From a virus: a stretch of 20,007 nt of DNA. The position numbers and the translations under genes were made by a program. The notes beneath the pieces were generated by a model. It ran no database searches. It saw only the letters and a list, made by a program, of their open reading frames with translations, and had not been told where the DNA came from. Below, piece after piece: positions 1 through 4,340 of the stretch. How positions within the stretch are numbered: the stretch's first letter is position 1; every line of letters begins with the position of its first letter. The stretch spans positions 1 to 20,007 of IMG/VR virus record IMGVR_UViG_3300031857_001770; one strand, written 5' to 3'.

Positions 1-79
1 ATGTGGTCATTCATTATTTAGAATCATTACAAATTAACATAGGGACTTGCGTATCTCATTTTTATTTTGTTTTTTTTAC

Positions 80-167
80 AAGTTAAGTTACTTGATTAGT
101 TAACTTAATCAACTTTCAAGTTAACTCAAGTTAGTAGTTAGTCAACTCTTAACTTAACCAACTAACT
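80..167. repeat. Dense AGTTA/TAACT repeat field
   Basis: Ten copies of one pentamer lie within 87 bp: AGTTA on the plus strand at 81, 86, 98, 119, 129 and 136, and its complement TAACT at 101, 122, 150 and 163. Two of them overlap into the perfect palindrome AGTTAACT at 98-105 and 119-126, exactly 21 bp (two helical turns) apart. The first is embedded in a longer dyad, TTGATTA (92-98) with TAATCAA (106-112). The pattern resembles multi-site operators or iterons, and its role is unknown. Confidence 0.7.
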
Positions 168-234
168 TAAAGAAAAAGAAACTAAACAAAGAAAAAGAAT
201 ACAATCTTTGATTTGCGGGCTTCAAATACCTCAA

Positions 235-302
235 GGTATAGAACTATACCCTTTCGCATATAAAGTCGCTTAAAACGGCTCTAATGTATCTTAAAGGGTA
301 TA
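235..302 (-). terminator. Overlapping inverted repeats after the spanin gene
   Basis: Directly after the spanin stop, TATACCCTTT (302-293 on the coding strand) can pair with AAAGGGTATA (254-245) across a 38-nt loop, a perfect 10-bp match. The second arm also overlaps AAAGGGTATAG, which can pair with CTATACC (241-235) in a perfect 7-bp stem of GGTATAG/CTATACC with a 2-nt centre. Only one can form at a time. There is no T-run directly after, so termination by a simple hairpin is uncertain. Confidence 0.5.
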
Positions 303-303
303 A

Positions 304-699
304 TTACTCCAATAGTTTATCTATCCACTTCTTTACGAAGTACGCAGCGACCAAAACAAGGGCAAGCATCGTAAGCCCACCTTCGAGAGTCCAACCCCTT
401 TGCTTCTTCTCCTTCGTTAGAATCTTGGTCTGTGTGACTCGGATGGTATCGGGCAAGCAGGTTGCCTTAACGAATACCTTTCGGTCTATGTACTGCATTT
501 GAAGACGCACCTTGTCTTGGTAGATGGTCGTGTCCTTGTAGAGTTCCAGAGTGTCGGTTAGGTACTTTGTCTTGGTGACAATCACCGTATCCCTTACAAT
601 CACACTCTGAAGGACGGGTTTCACAGTAGCGCAACTGCTAACTACCGCAAGAGTCGCAGTCAGCAGGATTGTCCACATTGCAAGTCGGTTGTTGAGCAT
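304..699 (-). CDS. Putative unimolecular spanin (lipoprotein with C-terminal membrane helix)
   Basis: A 131-residue protein. The N-terminus has a lipoprotein signal: basic start (MLNNR), hydrophobic core (MWTILLTATLAVV) and lipobox VSSC with Cys23. The middle (24-106) is polar and strand-rich (VIVRDTVIVTKTKYLTDTLE, YKDTTIYQDKVRLQMQYIDR). Residues 107-122 (GGLTMLALVLVAAYFV) form a membrane helix with a positive KKWIDK tail. An outer-membrane lipid anchor plus an inner-membrane C-terminal helix is the layout of u-spanins such as phage T1 gp11, which fuse inner and outer membranes at the end of lysis. It follows the amidase by 24 nt, the expected place. The homology itself is not checked. Confidence 0.75.
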   Translation of the reverse strand: MLNNRLAMWTILLTATLAVVSSCATVKPVLQSVIVRDTVIVTKTKYLTDTLELYKDTTIYQDKVRLQMQYIDRKVFVKATCLPDTIRVTQTKILTKEKKQRGWTLEGGLTMLALVLVAAYFVKKWIDKLLE

Positions 700-723
700 T
701 TTCTAAATCGTTGATGAAGTCCT

Positions 724-1143
724 CTAAAGAAGCCAATGGAATTTGGTTTTGACGTTGAACGAAGGGCAAGCCTTTGCAGCAAACTCGTTGTGACCGTGTA
801 GGGTCATTTCTCCGTGTGCTGCTCGTAATGCCTCTATCAAATTAACCATCGCTACCTCTTGCGCTTCGTTTAAGGTGTCCTTCGCTTTCATCTTGGAATC
901 ACACCCACCAACGTAGACCACGCCTATGGAGTCGGCATTGTGACCGGTTGTATGTGCGCCTACCTGCTCAATGGGTCTACCCTCGTGTACCGAGCCATCC
1001 AAGTAAATGACGTAATGGTAGCCGATGTCCTTCCACCCTCTGTCCTTGACGTGCCAGTTGCGGATGGTGTCAACGCTAACGTGGCGGCCTTCTGGCGTAG
1101 CGGTGCAATGCAAAATGATTCGGGAGAGTTTACGCTTGGTCAC
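724..1143 (-). CDS. N-acetylmuramoyl-L-alanine amidase, T7-lysozyme-like endolysin
   Basis: A 139-residue Amidase_2/PGRP-fold protein. Zinc ligands fit T7 lysozyme: H12 (RIILHCTATP), H118 (TLHGHNEF) and C126 (AAKACPSFNV), with H118 to C126 eight residues apart as in T7 (H122, C130). Y42 in IGYHYVIYLDG and K124 two before C126 match the catalytic Tyr and Lys. It cuts the MurNAc-L-Ala bond of peptidoglycan during lysis. No signal peptide is seen, so it needs a holin for export, in keeping with the two membrane proteins upstream. The start is GTG at 1143; no in-frame ATG lies between the preceding stop and this codon. Confidence 0.93.
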   Translation of the reverse strand: MTKRKLSRIILHCTATPEGRHVSVDTIRNWHVKDRGWKDIGYHYVIYLDGSVHEGRPIEQVGAHTTGHNADSIGVVYVGGCDSKMKAKDTLNEAQEVAMVNLIEALRAAHGEMTLHGHNEFAAKACPSFNVKTKFHWLL

Positions 1144-1192
1144 GTTTTTAATATCAAGATTTGTAATTTTTACACATTATGCGCATTTTGCA

Positions 1193-1271
1193 TAGTGCCT
1201 TTAATTGCACTAAAGTGAAACTTCTTGATGCTTTAATCGGACATTATCCGAATTAGTGCGCCTTAATGCAC
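1193..1271. repeat. Two GTGC-N8-GCAC dyads in the gap before the amidase
   Basis: The gap 1144-1274 has two imperfect copies of one dyad. TAGTGC (1193-1198) and GCACTA (1207-1212) form a perfect 6-bp dyad with an 8-nt centre. GTGC (1256-1259) and GCAC (1268-1271) form a 4-bp dyad with the same 8-nt centre. Their centres are 61 bp apart. Two smaller inverted repeats lie in the same gap (TCGGA/TCCGA near 1238-1252 and TATGC/GCATA near 1178-1194). They may be operators, hairpins or processing sites. Confidence 0.45.
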
Positions 1272-1274
1272 ATT

Positions 1275-1403
1275 TTAACGACCTTGCGACTTGTAGGGCT
1301 TGGAGTAGTTCTTACTCGCTTTATTGGCAGATGCACTCTTGGAATGCTTGCCTCGCTTCTTGCTCTTACTTATCCTTTGGCTTATCGCCTGTTGCTTCGC
1401 CAT
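1275..1403 (-). CDS. Tiny, highly basic 42-residue protein
   Basis: A short frame from ATG 1403 to TAA 1275, overlapping the 3' end of the second holin-like gene by 38 nt in the +1 frame. The product is MAKQQAISQRISKSKKRGKH then SKSASANKASKNYSKPYKSQ and GR: 14 Lys/Arg, no acidic residue, one hydrophobic-poor chain. The leader CCTAAAG before the ATG is A-rich like other genes here. I recall Lys-rich peptides with a similar KPYKxQGR end next to lysis genes in related phages, but cannot check this. It may bind nucleic acid or membrane phospholipid. The short length means it could be chance. Confidence 0.5.
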   Translation of the reverse strand: MAKQQAISQRISKSKKRGKHSKSASANKASKNYSKPYKSQGR

Positions 1404-1566
1404 CTTTAGGGTCTTTAAGAAATAGTAGTGCGAACGCACCCATCATAAAAGCACTTACCTCCGTAAGCGATGCCTTCTCATAGAAGACAAGCACGAAGCA
1501 TAGTGCGATGATTAGCAGCCCTAAAAGCGTGGTCTTGGGGTTGCCGAAGATGCGCTCAATTAGCAC
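1366..1566 (-). CDS. Holin-like small membrane protein 2
   Basis: A 66-residue product from the GTG at 1566. An ATG at 1623 would add 19 residues (MPHWATRYGSGAG…) that overlap the upstream gene over 68 nt and look like read-through sequence. Two hydrophobic helices are seen at about 13-29 (TLLGLLIIALCFVLVFY) and 36-50 (EVSAFMMGAFALLFL), joined by a short EKASLT turn, with a charged tail KDPKDGEATGDKPKDK. This two-helix hairpin with a charged tail is the usual shape of small phage holins. It probably forms the pore that starts lysis, perhaps with the preceding protein as its partner. Confidence 0.68.
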   Translation of the reverse strand: MLIERIFGNPKTTLLGLLIIALCFVLVFYEKASLTEVSAFMMGAFALLFLKDPKDGEATGDKPKDK

Positions 1567-1726
1567 CTTTGTCCTTGAGATAGTCCCTGCGCCACTTCCA
1601 TAGCGTGTAGCCCAATGAGGCAACTAATACCATAAGCCCAAAGGCTTGGTGAACGTAGCTCACAAGCAGCCCTGTGCCTGTCAGAGACCAAGAGGTTACA
1701 ACGCTATCAGCCGACTCCTTTGTCAT
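1556..1726 (-). CDS. Holin-like small membrane protein 1
   Basis: A 56-residue product from the ATG at 1726 (MTKESADSVVTSWSLTGTGL). ATG codons at 1747 and 1774 would add 7 or 16 residues but lie inside the preceding gene. One clear membrane helix spans about residues 25-42 (VHQAFGLMVLVASLGYTL), followed by a positive WKWRRDYLKDK tail, so the C-terminus should be cytoplasmic. A weaker hydrophobic stretch at 9-24 could give a second pass. Position after the fibre and before the amidase fits a holin or antiholin. It overlaps the next membrane protein by 11 nt. Confidence 0.6.
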   Translation of the reverse strand: MTKESADSVVTSWSLTGTGLLVSYVHQAFGLMVLVASLGYTLWKWRRDYLKDKGAN

Positions 1727-1841
1727 CTTTGTTAAGGGTGTTCTCATAGGCAGATACCAAGACACGAACCTCATCTAATTGCATTAGTAGATTCGCCTCT
1801 TGCTGCTTTAATGCATCCAAGCGTTGTTGTAGGTGTTCCAT
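1707..1841 (-). CDS. 44-residue coiled-coil protein
   Basis: A short gene starting at the ATG directly after the previous stop and ending at TGA 1707, overlapping the next holin-like gene by 20 nt. The product reads MEHLQQRLDALKQQEANLLM then QLDEVRVLVSAYENTLNKDD and KGVG. Leu and Val recur at heptad spacing across residues 4-37, so a coiled-coil helix is likely. It could be a lysis regulator, an antiholin partner or a fibre stub. The sequence does not decide. Support is the tight spacing, the sensible composition and the absence of another frame in this stretch. Confidence 0.6.
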   Translation of the reverse strand: MEHLQQRLDALKQQEANLLMQLDEVRVLVSAYENTLNKDDKGVG

Positions 1842-2093
1842 TTACTCGGCTGCTGCCTCCTCAACCACAATGGGCGTTGGAACCATTGCCCAAGCATCTG
1901 AAGCCAAAGTGCGGTAGTAGCCATCAACTCCCAATACCTCATCGGCAGCAGGGTCGTTGACTTGGAGTACCGTGCGCCAATAAGATGAAGCGATTACGGC
2001 TCCGTCTTTTACAACGTCTGTGGTTTTGCGGACTGCGATAGTTCCGTCAAGGCTGACGTTGAATTCGCTGATGTAGATTACTTCTTCAATCAT
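1842..2093 (-). CDS. Small conserved protein after the fibre gene
   Basis: An 83-residue protein. It starts MIEEVIYISEFNVSLDGTIA, continues RKTTDVVKDGAVIASSYWRT and LQVNDPAADEVLGVDGYYRT, and ends in an acidic Ala/Glu tail. It looks like a single small beta sheet. I recognise similar small proteins after fibre genes in several phages, but no function is agreed. Fibre assembly help or a fibre-tip attachment is possible from position. The stop TAA abuts the next ATG directly (TAAATG). The leader before the ATG at 2093 is A/T-rich without a Shine-Dalgarno box. Confidence 0.65.
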   Translation of the reverse strand: MIEEVIYISEFNVSLDGTIAVRKTTDVVKDGAVIASSYWRTVLQVNDPAADEVLGVDGYYRTLASDAWAMVPTPIVVEEAAAE

Positions 2094-2111
2094 TTTGTTT
2101 AGTTTTATTTA

Positions 2112-3143
2112 TTATACGAAGTAGGTGAGGCTAACTTGAATCTGTGAGTTGTTACCAAATGCTGATATTGGCAAATCTATTGGGGCTGCATTATCAAGAA
2201 CCTCAGCAAAGTAAAAAATTGATGTTGCGGCTACGCTATTAAATTCAGCAATAACGTACTTTGTTGATGCATTAAAGTCCACAGTACCAAATTTTGCAGT
2301 TGCCGCAATTTGTTGGTTAGCACTTTTGGTAAAGGGCAGTCCCGTGATTATAGCATAACCCGTACCCCCACCCGTAACGGCAGCGGCAAGGTTAAAAATC
2401 ATATTTATGCTCACTTGCCGACCTATCTTGGTGTAATTAGCAAACACCGAATCCGTTTCATAAGTACCCGCAGTAGCAGCACCACGCAACACAGGAGTCC
2501 AAGTCCCCTCCTCGTAGTCATCAAGGGCGTTGGCTGCTGCGGTGTCACCATTGAAGGTTAGGCCGTTTGCAGTAACACGAACACGCTCGCTACCACCTAC
2601 AAAAGCACGAAGTCCCGTGCTTGCTCCACCATACAAAGCCACGTTGTTAGTAGTTCCACCCGTGTAGAATGAAATGAATGGGTCGCCTCCTGTGCGGTCT
2701 AAAATGATATTCTCACCCGCAACGTGCAATTTAGCAGCAGGCGCACTCGTGCCGATGCCTACGTTGCCTCCTACGGGTTGTAAATTCAGAGGATAAGGAA
2801 CCGCTAAATTAGTATCGCTCGCTTGAATGTATGAACCATAATCACCCGTAGCAGTATTAGAACCAATGTTTAATTGGTTTCCTAAACTGCCCTTTATTTG
2901 CAATAGTGAGTTGGGTGTAGTTCCGCTTGAAGGCGGTTGTGCGGAAGTTCCTGCAATAGTTAATTTTCCAACGGGGGTGTTGGTACCAATACCTACCGCC
3001 GTAGTTGAAAGAGCAAGAACCGAATCATTGCCCAATCCATCAGATAGGTATTTAGCCGTACCGCTTAACGGCCCGTTGTCGGTAACCTTAATAAGGCTAT
3101 CGTAAGTGTCTTGGGGAGTAGTCCCCGTTAAAGTTGTTCCCAT
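2112..3143 (-). CDS. Tail fibre / receptor-binding protein
   Basis: A 343-residue Gly/Thr/Ala-rich fibre-like protein. The N-terminus (residues 1-45, DTYDSLIKVTDNGPLSG…) is probably the virion anchor. Two copies of a shaft repeat follow: VGIGTNTPVGKLTIAG at 50-65 and VGIGTSAPAAKLHVAG at 128-143, a type common in trimeric fibres and host surface proteins of Bacteroidota. Later residues 196-222 (GLTFNGDTAAANALDDYEEG, then TWTPVLR) begin a C-terminal beta domain that includes YTKIGRQVSINMIFNL and ends ISAFGNNSQIQVSLTYFV. That domain is the likely receptor-binding head. No intramolecular chaperone (S74) catalytic motif was seen. Confidence 0.8.
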   Translation of the reverse strand: MGTTLTGTTPQDTYDSLIKVTDNGPLSGTAKYLSDGLGNDSVLALSTTAVGIGTNTPVGKLTIAGTSAQPPSSGTTPNSLLQIKGSLGNQLNIGSNTATGDYGSYIQASDTNLAVPYPLNLQPVGGNVGIGTSAPAAKLHVAGENIILDRTGGDPFISFYTGGTTNNVALYGGASTGLRAFVGGSERVRVTANGLTFNGDTAAANALDDYEEGTWTPVLRGAATAGTYETDSVFANYTKIGRQVSINMIFNLAAAVTGGGTGYAIITGLPFTKSANQQIAATAKFGTVDFNASTKYVIAEFNSVAATSIFYFAEVLDNAAPIDLPISAFGNNSQIQVSLTYFV

Positions 3144-3145
3144 AA

Positions 3146-3355
3146 TTAACTATTCCAAGTTGTTGACCAAGTATTCCAAATTTCTTCTATCAACTGCCAA
3201 GCACCTTGCTCGTTGTTGCCGTAAAGGTTAGTCGTAGGATGACCATAAGACAATGGCTGAACCATACCCCAAGAGATACTATTCGTTGCAGCAGCTTGAC
3301 CCCAAAAGATGTCATTGTTTGCTGCTCCTTGTCCCCAATCGCCTTGAACTCCCAT
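3146..3355 (-). CDS. Small WG-repeat protein with W-x6-W-x6-W C-terminus
   Basis: A 69-residue protein. The first half is three tandem 11-residue units with WG at 7, 18 and 29 (GDWGQGAANND, IFWGQAAATNS, ISWGMVQPLSY). The end (AWQLIEEIWNTWSTTWNS) has Trp at 53, 60 and 67 in a seven-residue step, plus W63, the same motif as in the 74- and 708-residue proteins. Nine of 69 residues are Trp or lie in Trp-containing turns, which is highly unusual. It ends 2 nt before the fibre gene, so a role in fibre attachment or tail-tip assembly is likely. Exact function is unknown. Confidence 0.7.
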   Translation of the reverse strand: MGVQGDWGQGAANNDIFWGQAAATNSISWGMVQPLSYGHPTTNLYGNNEQGAWQLIEEIWNTWSTTWNS

Positions 3356-3376
3356 TGTCTAAATAACTCTTTAACT

Positions 3377-3814
3377 TCACAATGTTGCTACGCTTCGGTG
3401 TGTAGGTGCGTATTTTCCCCTCCAACCCGTTTTGCCGTGATTCAGACCCGTTGCCCAAGCGTGTTTGGTTTGTTCGCTTCTTGTTGCCCATTCTAAATTA
3501 TCAATTTGATTATCAACCTTTATCCCGTTCTTATGGTTAACTGTTTCTTTATTATCTACGTTAGGTATAAAGGCATTTGCCACGAGGCGGTGAACTAAAT
3601 GATTTGACTTCTTGCCCTCTTTATTTAGTGTCATACGCAAATAACCAAAATTTGTTATCCACATAGTTACAAGCTTTGACTTGTACATATTATGAGATGG
3701 CTGACCGAACTTACCAAGCCGTTCCGCCCTTCTGTCTAAGCTTCGGACTCGGCCTATGTTGCTGACTTCATAAAATCCTTCGAAGCCTACGACTTCTTTC
3801 CATTCTTCTTGCAT
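3377..3814 (-). CDS. NUMOD4/HNH homing endonuclease, inserted
   Basis: A 145-residue protein. The N-terminus has a NUMOD4 motif (EWKEVVGFEGFYEVSNIGRV, residues 4-23). It is followed by an HNH_3-type nuclease core: HRLVANAFIPN at 75-85, TVNHKNGIKVDNQIDNLEWA at 91-110 with H94, N96 and N106 as likely active-site and metal residues. A basic tail (TKHAWATGLNHGKTGWRGKY) probably touches DNA. Such genes are selfish elements that cut intron- or gene-less alleles and copy themselves, and they often sit between structural genes without harming them. Here it lies between connector and WG-protein genes. Unlike its neighbours it uses no ATGA coupling. No intron boundaries are evident. Confidence 0.88.
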   Translation of the reverse strand: MQEEWKEVVGFEGFYEVSNIGRVRSLDRRAERLGKFGQPSHNMYKSKLVTMWITNFGYLRMTLNKEGKKSNHLVHRLVANAFIPNVDNKETVNHKNGIKVDNQIDNLEWATRSEQTKHAWATGLNHGKTGWRGKYAPTHRSVATL

Positions 3815-3836
3815 ACGCTTTTTTTGTTAAAGATAA

Positions 3837-4337
3837 CTACAAAACCCAACTTGAAAAGTTAGAGTCAGTATCAGGGTAAACGTCAGCGTTGTTGTTGCTA
3901 TTGTATTCGGGGAATGAGGCTTGGTTGTAGCTCATATAAGTGATAAACCTGTCGGTGTAATACTGCGCTAAGTCACGAGCCTTGTTCACCAAATAGTCAA
4001 CCTCAATCTTTTCTGCGGTAGTGCTATTCTCGGAGTTGTGCTTGAACACACCACCGTTGCCGATGGTATAAGCAGCAAACGGCAAATACTCCACCATAGC
4101 CCAATGGATGAGCATCGGTTGAAGGTAGTCGTTCACCAACGCCAAGTAAGGATTGGCAAGAGTATTGGCGATGATGTCATTGCTGATTTTATCATACAAC
4201 TTCGTGCCTGTGTAGTTTTGGATGTGTATCTCCTGCGCTATCTTGATGAACTGGATAAATTTGTCCGTGTCCACGTTACCGCCAATCGCGGTGTTGCGAA
4301 CCAAGTCCTCTCTCTTAATAAATAATGCCGTTGCCAT
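3837..4337 (-). CDS. Head-tail connector protein (DUF6712-like)
   Basis: A 166-residue mostly helical protein: FIKREDLVRNTAIGGNVDTD, KFIQFIKIAQEIHIQNYTGT, KLYDKISNDIIANTLANPYL, DYLQPMLIHWAMVEYLPFAA, then VFKHNSENSTTAEKIEVDYL and ARDLAQYYTDRFITYM, with an Asn-rich acidic tail. The pattern of N-terminal helices followed by one long pair is that of gp6-like head-completion proteins, and I place it in the DUF6712-type family of Bacteroidota phages. It starts 3 nt after the portal stop, in line with a ring docking under the portal. The alternative is a general neck protein. Confidence 0.75.
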   Translation of the reverse strand: MATALFIKREDLVRNTAIGGNVDTDKFIQFIKIAQEIHIQNYTGTKLYDKISNDIIANTLANPYLALVNDYLQPMLIHWAMVEYLPFAAYTIGNGGVFKHNSENSTTAEKIEVDYLVNKARDLAQYYTDRFITYMSYNQASFPEYNSNNNADVYPDTDSNFSSWVL

Positions 4338-4340
4338 TTC

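Larger units (their letters stand above)
1..303. other. Non-coding AT-rich end region
   Basis: No gene could be supported here on either strand. On the plus strand one frame stays open from base 3 to about 86 and might be the tail of a gene outside the window, but nothing in it is recognisable. The region contains the AGTTA field (80-167), a direct repeat AAAGAAAAAGAA (169-180 and 188-199), poly-T stretches at 58-78, and the hairpin elements listed separately. It marks the end of the late operon and may hold control sites for other genes. Confidence 0.6.

Noticed and set aside
80-167. AGTTA field as a CRISPR array
   Set aside because: The units are 5-8 bp, on both strands and irregularly spaced. 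No 20-40 bp repeats with spacers and no cas genes are present.
1567-1623. ATG 1623 as start of the second holin-like gene
   Set aside because: The added 19 residues overlap the preceding gene by 68 nt and are not hydrophobic. The GTG at 1566 gives a normal two-helix holin shape, though the longer form cannot be excluded.
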